From positions 248,001 through 312,000 of IMG/VR virus record IMGVR_UViG_3300049001_000044: a stretch of DNA of 64,000 nucleotides. One strand, written 5' to 3'. The stretch is from a virus. How positions within the stretch are numbered: the stretch's first letter is position 1; each line of letters opens with the position of its first letter. Made by a program: the position numbers and the translations under genes. The notes below the pieces were generated by a model. The model saw nothing but the letters and a program-made list of their open reading frames with translations. It made no database searches and was not told where the DNA came from. This document shows positions 40,037-47,008 of this stretch, piece after piece.

Positions 40037-40294
40037 TTAGATTGGAATTTGTAGCATCGTACCAACTTTCATCTCTTCAATGCTCAGGATAACGGTTTTC
40101 ATTCTTGTAATCTCATCTCTGTCAGACAATAATTCTTCTGCATGCGATTCAGAATTGGCAATCACTACGTAGAATTCATCATAGCCCTTATGACCAGGAT
40201 TTTTGTTATCTCTACGGAATTTAACGTAGTATGCTTTCGACGTGCCAGCTTTACGACTTGCACTTTCCCTCATAAGTTCTCTCATTAGTTCCAT
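40037..40294 (-). CDS. Small protein with leader ending M-R-E (85 aa)
   Basis: The start at 40294 is chosen because GGAGGAAAT precedes the ATG directly; the in-frame ATG 15 nt upstream would overlap that site. It begins MELMRELMRE-S, again a 10-residue amphipathic leader. The remainder is a compact alpha/beta body (SKAYYVKFRRD, EFYVVIANSESHAEELL, MKTVILSIEEM). It is the first gene of the three-gene leader group. Confidence 0.65.
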   Translation of the reverse strand: MELMRELMRESASRKAGTSKAYYVKFRRDNKNPGHKGYDEFYVVIANSESHAEELLSDRDEITRMKTVILSIEEMKVGTMLQIPI

Positions 40295-40357
40295 ATTTCC
40301 TCCAAACAACCAGTGTTAATTAAATTATACACTGACTTCAGTAGTTTTATACGTGAT

Positions 40358-40540
40358 TTAGCTCGGCATATTAGCTTTAGTCTCTTCTGAATGCTTCTTC
40401 CCCATTCTCGCGAGAGCAATATTTCTCCTGGCTTCCTCACTAATTGGCTTGCGAGGCTTCCTAGGCTTTGCGCTTCTTTCAAAGCTTTGTACGGCGCGAC
40501 TCCATGAATTAACTCCTATAGAGTCGTGCTGTTTTGTACC
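40358..40540 (-). pseudogene. Decayed homing-endonuclease remnant with NUMOD3 motif
   Basis: In frame directly after the TGA of the AAA gene lies an open stretch ending at 40358 whose last 30 residues (KPISEEARRNIALARMG then KKHSEETKANM) are a clear NUMOD3 DNA-binding repeat, found with GIY-YIG and HNH homing endonucleases. No nuclease domain remains. A ribosome binding site and ATG (TAGGAGTTAATTC-ATG at about 40502-40517) lie in another frame, so a frameshift separates start and motif. Confidence 0.6.
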
Positions 40541-42034
40541 TCAGGCGTAAAGCTTCACCAAAGTCTCCCAATTTGCTGCACCAGAAGCCGCCAAGTTCAG
40601 TGCACGTACAAGTGTACGCAGGGAGACTTCTTCCCTACGCTTACCTTCCTTGACCGTCCCCAGAACGTTTTCACGCTGCTTCTTGGTCAGGCTGAGGCCG
40701 TCTTCCAGAGGAATCTTGTGGAGGATCTGTTCCATACGCTCCAGCAGTTCTTCTGGAGTTGGGTTGATCGAGATGACGAAAGCGCGGGTACGCAGCGCTT
40801 TGTCAGGGTCCAGCTTGTTCAGTGACAGGTTTGAAATGAAGATGATTCGGCCTTCGAAGTTGAAGTACTTCGGAATACGGTCGTCATCATCTTCAAGATT
40901 CTCCACGTCTTCAAACTCAGGGTCGATCATATTCGAAGACTTTTTGTTCCAAACCAGCTTACGAATCTTCTTGGTGTCGGTTGCAGCCTTGATCAGGTTA
41001 CGTGCGTCTTGGTCAGCGAGTGCGCCGTCCGAGTCGTCGAACAAGATGATGTCTTTGCGGTGGTGGAAGAGCAGCGAGTAGATACCGATTGCAGAAGCTG
41101 AACCAGTGTTCTTGAAGTAGCCATCACCGTCACGGAGACCTGCTTCATGCAGAGTGTCTTCAACGGTTTGGGTCTTACCAGTACCACCTTTACCTGCAAC
41201 GAACAGTGCGTTGAAGGAGCCCTTGATCAGACCTTGAGTCAGACCTTGCAGGTGTTCTAGGGAGTCAGCGAACGGGATACGGTCAGCAGGATCTTCCAGC
41301 TCTTCTTGCGAAGTTGATTGGTATGTTTCGTTGGTACCGCCAGCCGTAACTAGCAGCTCGCCGTCACCGTGCGCAAGCACTGCTGCAGCCAGTGTGTCTG
41401 TATCAACACCTGGAGCCAGCTGAATACGCTTGCCTTGCTTGACGAGCTGTTCGTCGTAGTCGCCATTTACCAGCACGTCGAAAGCTTCAACAGTGGAGAT
41501 GTGGTACTTGACGATCCAGTCAGTGCGGGTGCAGCTGGTCTTCTTGATACGGATGAGGAAGTCCTTGAGTGCAGATTCGTACGTGTACTCACCACGCTTT
41601 GCCTCAGAAAGGATGGCTTCGCTTTCAGCGACCATTGCTTTTTCTGGCTTGGCGGCGAAGACAGTGAAGGTGCCTTTCTTCGGATTAGCGACGGCGCCGG
41701 CCAGCGCGGGGAGAATCTTGACGAACGAAATGCCGTCAGTCTTCATGGTGTAGGATGGGTCCTTCTTGCCGTCGAATACGTCGATCGACATGATGGAGCT
41801 GGACTTACCAGTTTTTGGTTCCGATTCCCAGTTGAAGCGGATGCACTTGGTGCTGCCGTCAAACACGTAGCGGAGACCCCAACCAGCAGTTTTGCTGTTC
41901 TTGAAGTGTTCGACGCCGGGAACTTTGATGAGTCGTGCACCTACTGCACGCTCCAAGTAGGAGATAACTTTGGTCATCGCGGCATCGACTTTGTGGCTAC
42001 CGATTCGCGCTTCAAATAGGTCTTGTAGTTTCAT
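40541..42034 (-). CDS. AAA-type ATPase with L-x-E-type leader (497 aa)
   Basis: Walker A is G-K-G-G-T-G-K-T (281-288) and Walker B D-I-I-L-F-D-D-S (328-335). A later I-I-F-I-S-N-L segment has the sensor-1 Asn, and RTRAF may supply an Arg finger. The N-terminal ~250 residues are a separate alpha/beta domain. It begins MKLQDLFE-A and has another L-S-E-A at 142-145, both fitting the prohead-protease rule. A late box at 42070 drives it. A motor, remodeller or packaged ATPase is possible; the family is not recognised. Confidence 0.7.
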   Translation of the reverse strand: MKLQDLFEARIGSHKVDAAMTKVISYLERAVGARLIKVPGVEHFKNSKTAGWGLRYVFDGSTKCIRFNWESEPKTGKSSSIMSIDVFDGKKDPSYTMKTDGISFVKILPALAGAVANPKKGTFTVFAAKPEKAMVAESEAILSEAKRGEYTYESALKDFLIRIKKTSCTRTDWIVKYHISTVEAFDVLVNGDYDEQLVKQGKRIQLAPGVDTDTLAAAVLAHGDGELLVTAGGTNETYQSTSQEELEDPADRIPFADSLEHLQGLTQGLIKGSFNALFVAGKGGTGKTQTVEDTLHEAGLRDGDGYFKNTGSASAIGIYSLLFHHRKDIILFDDSDGALADQDARNLIKAATDTKKIRKLVWNKKSSNMIDPEFEDVENLEDDDDRIPKYFNFEGRIIFISNLSLNKLDPDKALRTRAFVISINPTPEELLERMEQILHKIPLEDGLSLTKKQRENVLGTVKEGKRREEVSLRTLVRALNLAASGAANWETLVKLYA

Positions 42035-42069
42035 TTAGGATTTGTCCTAGAATAGGGTTGAACGCGTCT

Positions 42070-42077
42070 TATTTATG
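42070..42077 (-). promoter_or_regulatory. T4-type late promoter box (leftward)
   Basis: Reads CATAAATA leftward, 36 nt upstream of the AAA gene start, right after a terminator. Confidence 0.6.
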
Positions 42078-42081
42078 CGAA

Positions 42082-42104
42082 AAGGGAGTCATCATGACTC
42101 CCTT
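42082..42104 (-). terminator. Intrinsic terminator (leftward)
   Basis: AAGGGAGTCAT and ATGACTCCCTT pair closely, followed by TTCG on the minus strand; it lies between the 42132 gene and the late promoter of the AAA gene. Confidence 0.7.
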
Positions 42105-42131
42105 GCGTACGGCGTTTTGCGTGCTTAGCTG

Positions 42132-42383
42132 TTAGCTGCTCGGCGTGAACTCAACATCTTCGATAATGTCTTCGGGAGCATCTGCAAATCTAACCACCGA
42201 AATCCTTGACTTATGCATCGGAAGGATCATGACTTTGTTGTCTGGGAAGTACTCTGCAATCGATGCTTTGGCTTGCTCGATGTAACGAGTAGCAGCAGAT
42301 TGCGGCATCATCCCTAAGTCAAGCTCCACCACCAACACATCGCCCGGATTTACGGTGAGTGTCTTAATGGTGGAGTCGTCCAT
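42132..42383 (-). CDS. Unknown small protein (83 aa)
   Basis: A strand-helix-strand protein: VNPGDVLVVELDLG, then helix AATRYIEQAKASIAEYFP, then NKVMILPMHKSRISVV, with an acidic end. The P-G-D-V-L-V-V pattern and length recall small phage conserved hypotheticals; no function known. Its ATG overlaps the stop of the upstream gene by one base, so the two form one unit. Confidence 0.6.
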   Translation of the reverse strand: MDDSTIKTLTVNPGDVLVVELDLGMMPQSAATRYIEQAKASIAEYFPDNKVMILPMHKSRISVVRFADAPEDIIEDVEFTPSS

Positions 42384-42823
42384 TAGTTACCTGCGCGGTC
42401 GAAACGGCGAGTGGTAGGATCCAACATTGCTTCAGCTGGGTTGGTGAAGTCAGCACCGATCATTGCGTCGTTGACGTTACCTGCATCAGCCAGACCGCCT
42501 GCTGCAGCGCGTGCACCCTTCGGACGCTTCACTTTGACGCAGTTTGAGTGGAAGAAGTCCAGCGCGTTCATACCATTTGAGAGCTTGGACATAGCCAGCA
42601 GTTCCCACATAGAGTACTTGTCAGCGTGAGGACCAGTAACGATCTTCTTCAGACGTGCTTTGTCGATTTGGTGAAGTGGATCGATGTCGATGTAGTAGAT
42701 CGAACCATCTTTAAACTCTTTCACTAGAGCGATTTCACGAAGCAGACCGGAGTCGTCGATGTCGCACAGAAAGATGTGTGGGAGGGAAGTCGGTTTCAGA
42801 TCGATTTTGTCTTTTGCGGCCAT
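42383..42823 (-). CDS. Unknown late protein (146 aa)
   Basis: The start at 42823 is chosen since AAAGGAGCATTACC precedes it; upstream sequence to 42925 is a terminator and promoter region. The first half is alpha/beta (PHIFLCDIDDSGLL, GSIYYIDIDPLHQIDKARLKKIV), then a helical part (MWELLAMSKLSNGMNALDFFHSN) and an Ala/Gly-rich flexible end. A late box is ~90 nt upstream. Structural role possible; family not recognised. Confidence 0.6.
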   Translation of the reverse strand: MAAKDKIDLKPTSLPHIFLCDIDDSGLLREIALVKEFKDGSIYYIDIDPLHQIDKARLKKIVTGPHADKYSMWELLAMSKLSNGMNALDFFHSNCVKVKRPKGARAAAGGLADAGNVNDAMIGADFTNPAEAMLDPTTRRFDRAGN

Positions 42824-42887
42824 GGTAATGCTCCTTTGAGTATGAGGGGATAACGTGTAACGTTTTGACAACCCCAGAAATAAAAAC

Positions 42888-42909
42888 AGGCCGTCTTGAT
42901 TGACGGCCT
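42888..42909 (-). terminator. Intrinsic terminator (leftward)
   Basis: AGGCCGTC and GACGGCCT with a short loop, followed leftward by GTTTTTATTT. It is the second of two terminators in tandem here. Confidence 0.85.
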
Positions 42910-42911
42910 GG

Positions 42912-42919
42912 TATTTATG
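42912..42919 (-). promoter_or_regulatory. T4-type late promoter box (leftward)
   Basis: Reads CATAAATA leftward, between two terminators. The transcript would start within or just before the hairpin at 42888-42909 and read into the 42823 gene, so the hairpin may sit in the leader rather than terminate this RNA. Confidence 0.45.
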
Positions 42920-42956
42920 CTTCACTCAAAGGTGAATGTCAGGTTATCTTCCAAAC

Positions 42957-42995
42957 AAAAATGGACCAGTTCCTTTCGGATACTGGTCCATTTTT
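42957..42995. terminator. Bidirectional intrinsic terminator
   Basis: AAAATGGACCAGT pairs with ACTGGTCCATTTTT around an 11-nt loop; T-runs exist on both strands. It ends the 43009-gene transcript. Confidence 0.85.
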
Positions 42996-43008
42996 GGGTG
43001 AAGCTATT

Positions 43009-43464
43009 TTATTCGAAGCGAACTCGGAAGCACGTCTTGTCCTTCAGCGAAGTGTACGCCGTGGCGATGAAGCTGGGCTTAGGTTCAGGAATTTCTTCAC
43101 CACGCTCACGAGCTTCCCACAGCTTTTGCTGCTTTGCTTCACGGCGCTTCTCCTTGAAGTAGTGGAAGCTGATCAGGCAGCCGATTGCCGTGGCAATGAG
43201 TAGCAGGCCGATGATGACCTGCGCACCGAGATGCGGATCGAGATTGAACCATAGTCCCGTGGTAACCATCGCCGCAAGGTATGCGAAGAAGTCACCAAGG
43301 AAGAACATCATCATCGTGCCGACGAACAGGAACATCAGGCCGATGATGCCACCGAAAATTGCCGATCGAACGTAGTGGCAGAAGTCCGGGCGGTACTCGT
43401 TGTACTCACCCAGCTTTGCCAACTTGTAGTGCCAGGAGTTCTTGCTGAAGTTCAGTTCTTTCAT
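43009..43464 (-). CDS. Membrane protein with about three membrane segments (151 aa)
   Basis: Hydrophobic runs lie at about residues 34-70 (two adjacent segments, IFGGIIGLMFLFVGTMMMFF and DFFAYLAAMVTTGLWF) and 82-101 (VIIGLLLIATAIGCLISFHY). The end is a charged cytoplasmic-type tail rich in Lys/Glu. No signature of known holins. It could be a superinfection-immunity protein, antiholin or host membrane modifier. It is the last gene of a cluster with two very small genes upstream. Confidence 0.7.
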   Translation of the reverse strand: MKELNFSKNSWHYKLAKLGEYNEYRPDFCHYVRSAIFGGIIGLMFLFVGTMMMFFLGDFFAYLAAMVTTGLWFNLDPHLGAQVIIGLLLIATAIGCLISFHYFKEKRREAKQQKLWEARERGEEIPEPKPSFIATAYTSLKDKTCFRVRFE

Positions 43465-43468
43465 CGTA

Positions 43469-43639
43469 TTATCCGTAGAATTTCGGGTTGATCGCCAGTA
43501 CTTCCGGGAATTGCATCATCGATGTATCGACGCTCTTGCCACGGTGCATGTAGTGGTACATCGCACGTAGTGCCAGGTCCAGCTTGTTTGCGTCTTTCGC
43601 TTTGATCGCGTCGTCAATATTCTGTTGCAGGTCTTTCAT
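43469..43639 (-). CDS. Tiny helical protein (56 aa)
   Basis: It starts MKDLQQNIDDAIKAKD and ends NPKFYG. The start codon overlaps the stop of the upstream gene (ATGA) and the stop lies 4 nt before the next start, so translation coupling supports it being real. It is an amphipathic helix with L-A-L-R-A-M-Y-H-Y-M-H in the middle. Function unknown. Confidence 0.7.
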   Translation of the reverse strand: MKDLQQNIDDAIKAKDANKLDLALRAMYHYMHRGKSVDTSMMQFPEVLAINPKFYG

Positions 43640-43899
43640 TCTTCGTCTTCCTCGTCAATGAATTGTTCGATGTCTTCCATGGTCAGTACCGAGATGCCCA
43701 TCGATTCAGCAGTGCATCCTGCCGGCAGGGTAATCGTGCGGTAGCTGAAGTCACCACCGGCGCAGCCGTAGTCGTCATAGTCCATGCGACCAGCATCGCT
43801 AGCTTTCTCCAGCGCGTCGATGACGGCGGGGTCCAGCACATAATCAACGTCGAAGCTGCCATCCGATTGATCGGTCAACAGTACAAAGAGAGTTACCAT
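43636..43899 (-). CDS. Acidic small protein (87 aa)
   Basis: It begins with strand VTLFVLLTD, has a mid-region with Y-D-D-Y-G-C-A-G-G-D-F and ends in a D/E-rich helix (EDIEQFIDEEDEE). No family recognised. The ribosome binding site AAAGGAGCATGACGA precedes the ATG. It heads a three-gene cluster closed by terminators. Confidence 0.65.
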   Translation of the reverse strand: MVTLFVLLTDQSDGSFDVDYVLDPAVIDALEKASDAGRMDYDDYGCAGGDFSYRTITLPAGCTAESMGISVLTMEDIEQFIDEEDEE

Positions 43900-43932
43900 T
43901 CGTCATGCTCCTTTAATTAGAGTTCATCAAGT

Positions 43933-43970
43933 AAGTGTTGATGATGACATTTTATACATCATCAACACTT
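43933..43970. other. Intergenic 14-bp hairpin
   Basis: AAGTGTTGATGATG pairs with CATCATCAACACTT around a 10-nt loop, between the nuclease gene and the small acidic gene. There is no T-run directly after it on either strand, so it is not a standard terminator; it may stabilise mRNA 3' ends. Confidence 0.45.
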
Positions 43971-43980
43971 TAAAAAACTG

Positions 43981-44991
43981 TTAGAACGTCAGGAGCGAAG
44001 GCTTCTTCTTTGCAAGCTGATTGCTCACGACACCATTGGGGCTCATGACCTTCTTGCCATTCGCAGAGAACATGTCAGCGAAGGTCTGAGCGTTTTCTGC
44101 GATTTGAGCCAAACCGAATTTGCCACAGAACTTGGTGAAGTGGAAGTGCGAGAACTTGCCATGATGTTCCAGCTCGTAGTCGAGGGTCTCTTTCACCAGC
44201 TGGCGGATGTCTTCTGGCTGCGCGTGCAGATCCATCAGCAGTTTGTTCTCTTCAAACAGCTCGCAGGTTTTGTAGTGAGTGACTTCACCGGTTTCAGGGT
44301 CAGTAAAATCCCACTCATGATTCAGCAGCTGAGTCAGCATGTAGTCGTCCGTCATTGCCTTCGCCAACTTCGTCTTCAGAACGCGCGGATAAGCTGTCAT
44401 GACGTTATCGCCTGGATCGCCACGGAAACATTTCTCGAACATGAAGAAGTGAGGGTCGTCGCAAGTGCGTGGCTTGCCATCGTTAGGATCGATCAACGTG
44501 AAGTTCTTGTACTTCAGGAGTTGGACGAAGTCACGGTCACCGGAGATGCCAATGATTTCGTCTGCGCCTTCCAGCAAAGATTCGTCTTCCACACCATAGC
44601 GCTCAACGAAGCCAGCGAACAGATCATCACCCTCAAGGCGAGGAGCGGAGAGGCAAGCTACTGCAGTGTGAGTGCGAGCCAGATCCTCAAAGCCCTTGAT
44701 CAGTTCGAAGAACGGTTCCATCGAAGCGTCCTTCACTCGGTTACCCTTGTACAGCTTCTTCGACTTGCACTGTGCGGACTTGGTGTATTCCTTACGCCAG
44801 TTCTGACCACCTTCGAAGGTGACGACGAGTTGATCAGGGCGATACTTCTTGTAGTACTTGTTGAGGGTATTCAACGCGATGTGCATCGCAAGACCGGCCT
44901 TCTCCTCGGGGGTACCGGCAGGGCCGTACTTGCCATGGGCTGCTGCAACTCGGAACAGAACGTTCGCGGTGTCTACAATCATTCGTTTCAT
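43981..44991 (-). CDS. rnh: 5'-3' exonuclease, T4 RNase H / flap nuclease-like
   Basis: A 336-aa protein (T4 RNase H is 305 aa). FEN-family features: M-I-V-D-T-A-N (Asp7 of the first metal site), F-E-G-G-Q-N-W-R-K near 60, L-E-G-D-D-L (~125-130, acidic cluster), G-D-R-D-F-V-Q-L (~155-162) and the helix-hairpin-helix-like G-D-P-G-D-N-V (~192). It removes RNA primers and flaps from lagging strands. It lies in one leftward run with the sliding clamp and polymerase, its natural partners. Confidence 0.85.
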   Translation of the reverse strand: MKRMIVDTANVLFRVAAAHGKYGPAGTPEEKAGLAMHIALNTLNKYYKKYRPDQLVVTFEGGQNWRKEYTKSAQCKSKKLYKGNRVKDASMEPFFELIKGFEDLARTHTAVACLSAPRLEGDDLFAGFVERYGVEDESLLEGADEIIGISGDRDFVQLLKYKNFTLIDPNDGKPRTCDDPHFFMFEKCFRGDPGDNVMTAYPRVLKTKLAKAMTDDYMLTQLLNHEWDFTDPETGEVTHYKTCELFEENKLLMDLHAQPEDIRQLVKETLDYELEHHGKFSHFHFTKFCGKFGLAQIAENAQTFADMFSANGKKVMSPNGVVSNQLAKKKPSLLTF

Positions 44992-45341
44992 TCTTCGTCT
45001 TCCTCTTGATCCAGTTTTGCTGCACGAGCTGTTGCTTTTTCCACCATGCTCTCAAGCACGTTGTAACCAACCTGACCACCGCACATGTTGATGAACTCGT
45101 GATAGAATTCTTCGCTGCATGGCTGGTCACTGACGCCCATTTCGAAGTCGTCGAATGAGTAGAATTGCAGAAATTCATTCGTGCCGAAGTAGTACTCGTC
45201 ATCTTCAGTTAGAACGTTGGCGTCGAAAGCAAGTTGAACTATCGACATGTTCTTGTTGAACTCACGCTTGTCAGCAACGAAGCAGCAGTCGACATCGAAC
45301 TCATCCGCATAGTCATGGGACATCTTTACAAAAACGTACAT
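44988..45341 (-). CDS. Acidic small protein between nuclease and clamp (117 aa)
   Basis: The start at 45341 (MYVFVKMSHDYADEF) is chosen because GGAGATAAG precedes it; the longer frame upstream overlaps the neighbouring gene. It is rich in Asp, Glu, Phe and Tyr, with a strand YVFVKM then DVDCCFVADK, and ends KLDQEEDEE. It overlaps the nuclease start by ATGA. Unknown, but a replisome partner is possible by location. Confidence 0.6.
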   Translation of the reverse strand: MYVFVKMSHDYADEFDVDCCFVADKREFNKNMSIVQLAFDANVLTEDDEYYFGTNEFLQFYSFDDFEMGVSDQPCSEEFYHEFINMCGGQVGYNVLESMVEKATARAAKLDQEEDEE

Positions 45342-45342
45342 C

Positions 45343-45645
45343 TTATCTCCGGAGAATGTTTGCTTCGTTGGTGAGGTTTGGAGTTGCCGAAGGATTGATG
45401 GTGTCATCTTCTTCAAGCAGGGATTCAGGCAGCATCTGAGTCGAGAGGTAGAACATCTGCACCATCTCTTCTTCAGTCTGGCCTTCATAACCAGCAACTT
45501 TCAGGGTGTGGATGAATGCGTCGTTCCAGCTCATGGTGAACTCAAGACGTCCATCGATAGGACCAGTGGTTTCAAAACTTGCCCAGGGCTTCTTCGACTT
45601 CTTCCGAAGAAGCTCCTGTAGTTTGGACAGGAGCGACCTTTTCAT
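45343..45645 (-). CDS. Unknown small protein (100 aa)
   Basis: A basic N-terminal helix (KRSLLSKLQELLRKKSKKP), a strand region GRLEFTMSW and a helical end. It begins in overlap with the upstream stop and ends one base before the next start. No family recognised. The basic start followed by an acidic end resembles small DNA- or protein-binding adaptors. Confidence 0.6.
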   Translation of the reverse strand: MKRSLLSKLQELLRKKSKKPWASFETTGPIDGRLEFTMSWNDAFIHTLKVAGYEGQTEEEMVQMFYLSTQMLPESLLEEDDTINPSATPNLTNEANILRR

Positions 45646-46019
45646 TACAGACCTTTCGAGATAGAGAGACGATCGACGTTGTCGATGGCACGGGAGAGAG
45701 GAGGACCCAGCTTGCTGACTACGTGTTCAGTCAGAAGTTCGATGATGAACTGTTGCGCTAGGGAGTGGGCGATAGTGTGCTTGTCGTCGATGAAGTACTT
45801 CGCGTGCGTCTGCGACAAAACCTTCGTCACTACTTTACCACCAGCTTCGCCAGTGATGTGGACGTCATACGCACCGTTGTTAGGGGTGACCTGAACATTG
45901 AAGTCGATCTTCCAATCGACCAGCTCTTTGTTCGCTTCGGCCAGTTGCTGTTGAAGCAGCTTGATGCGGTTGGTGGCCTCAGTCATTTCAGTGAGGTTGG
46001 CTACTGCTCGTTGATCCAT
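45645..46019 (-). CDS. Unknown protein next to the clamp (124 aa)
   Basis: A coiled-coil start (ATNRIKLLQQQLAEANKELVDWKI), then beta-strands (DFNVQVTPNNGAYDVHITGEAGG) and a C-terminal helix pair. Its ATG overlaps the stop of the clamp gene by one base, so the two are translated together; an N-terminal coiled coil could dimerise it. No known family. Confidence 0.6.
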   Translation of the reverse strand: MDQRAVANLTEMTEATNRIKLLQQQLAEANKELVDWKIDFNVQVTPNNGAYDVHITGEAGGKVVTKVLSQTHAKYFIDDKHTIAHSLAQQFIIELLTEHVVSKLGPPLSRAIDNVDRLSISKGL

Positions 46020-46747
46020 TAATCGTCTCCGTCAATTTGAGAGAATACGTACATTGGGTGGCCATGTACGAGGAGGTTGATGGTGCCTGCGCCGCCAACG
46101 GTGAAGCTTACGCCATCGTCAGTTTGAGCAGTGCGGAAAAGAGTACTGAGAATGTCCGTGTTGTAGTAGTGGACTAGGGTCTCCAGATCATCTTCGTGGA
46201 TGTCTTCCAGCCTCTCTACTTGGTCATCCAGCTCGATGGTCATGCGGTCATTGTTGGAATCGGCAGTGTCGAAGAAGACCTTGCCGTCCTTCTTGATCGA
46301 CAAAGTGATTTGCTTTGCGCCCATTACCTTGATGGAGTTGAGGACTAGCTGGAGTTGGTCCTTCTTCACTTTGATCTTCGCGACTGGTTCGTCGTTGAGT
46401 TTCTTCGGTGCCTTGATGAGGGCAGTGGACGTGCAGCGGAATTGGATCTTACTTTTACCAGCAACGATCTCCAGCTGAACAATTTCACCACGCTCACTTT
46501 CCTTGGCATCGATCGTGACGTCAGGGTTGTTCACGAGGAGATCCAGCCGTTGGCGCAGCAGATTCAAACGGGACAGACCAATTTTCTGGCCGAAGGAAGG
46601 GATGTCGTTGTCAGAAATGAAGACGGCGTTCTTATTGTTCAAGCCGCTGGCCAGACCATTTTCGATAACGATCGCATCGATTCCGCCCAACGCAACCGTC
46701 GCCAGAAGGTTGTTCAGATTTACAGCATCAGCACGGGATAATTTCAT
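46019..46747 (-). CDS. 45: DNA polymerase sliding clamp, gp45-like
   Basis: A 242-aa protein (T4 gp45 is 228 aa). It starts with a helix MKLSRADAVNLNNLLATVA and two repeats of a beta-alpha-beta clamp fold: the second begins PVAKIKVKKDQLQLVLNSI, and the last strands are GTINLLVHGHPMYVF. As in other clamps no catalytic motif is expected. It encircles DNA, tethers the polymerase and in T4 also activates late transcription, which fits the ATAAATA promoters here. It lies between nuclease and polymerase genes. Confidence 0.85.
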   Translation of the reverse strand: MKLSRADAVNLNNLLATVALGGIDAIVIENGLASGLNNKNAVFISDNDIPSFGQKIGLSRLNLLRQRLDLLVNNPDVTIDAKESERGEIVQLEIVAGKSKIQFRCTSTALIKAPKKLNDEPVAKIKVKKDQLQLVLNSIKVMGAKQITLSIKKDGKVFFDTADSNNDRMTIELDDQVERLEDIHEDDLETLVHYYNTDILSTLFRTAQTDDGVSFTVGGAGTINLLVHGHPMYVFSQIDGDD

Positions 46748-46968
46748 GGGTATTGGATGTAGTCGATTGATTGGATTTTCTTCTTGCGCTTCTTCGCCAG
46801 CTCTTTCTCAACAGCGTTCTTGATGAAGTACTCAGCTTGTGCTTGGCTGTCAAAGGACTGAACTTCAGAGTAGGAAGTGAAGTTGTACCAGAAGAGGAAG
46901 GTCTTGTACTGAGGGAAGTAGGTCTTGGAATCATCACCTTTCGTGATGACCTTAATACGTGTTTTCAT
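46744..46968 (-). CDS. Small basic protein after the polymerase (74 aa)
   Basis: KTRIKVITKGDDSKTYFPQYKT, then a strand FLFWYNFTSY and a helix with KNAVEKELAKKRKKKI: a strand-rich start and a very basic helix. It overlaps the clamp start by ATGA. Unknown; a small DNA-binding or translational role is possible given its charge. Confidence 0.6.
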   Translation of the reverse strand: MKTRIKVITKGDDSKTYFPQYKTFLFWYNFTSYSEVQSFDSQAQAEYFIKNAVEKELAKKRKKKIQSIDYIQYP

Positions 46969-46977
46969 TTAGTATTT

Positions 46978-47000
46978 TACCCCGCTTATTAGGCGGGGTA
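46978..47000 (-). terminator. Hairpin terminator after DNA polymerase
   Basis: TACCCCGC and GCGGGGTA with loop TTATTAG lie between the polymerase stop and the 46968 gene. On the minus strand AAAATAC follows, so termination may be partial and the clamp still expressed by readthrough. Confidence 0.55.
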
Positions 47001-47008
47001 ATCTCGCA

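Noticed and set aside
40285-40482. 65-codon leftward frame between the AAA gene and the 85-aa gene
   Set aside because: It is out of frame with the NUMOD3 sequence in the same place, has no ribosome binding site and overlaps the site of the next gene.
44988-45497. Long 169-codon version of the gene ending at 44988
   Set aside because: The first 52 codons overlap another gene and are Arg/Cys-rich with no domain sense; Met at 45341 has a proper ribosome binding site.
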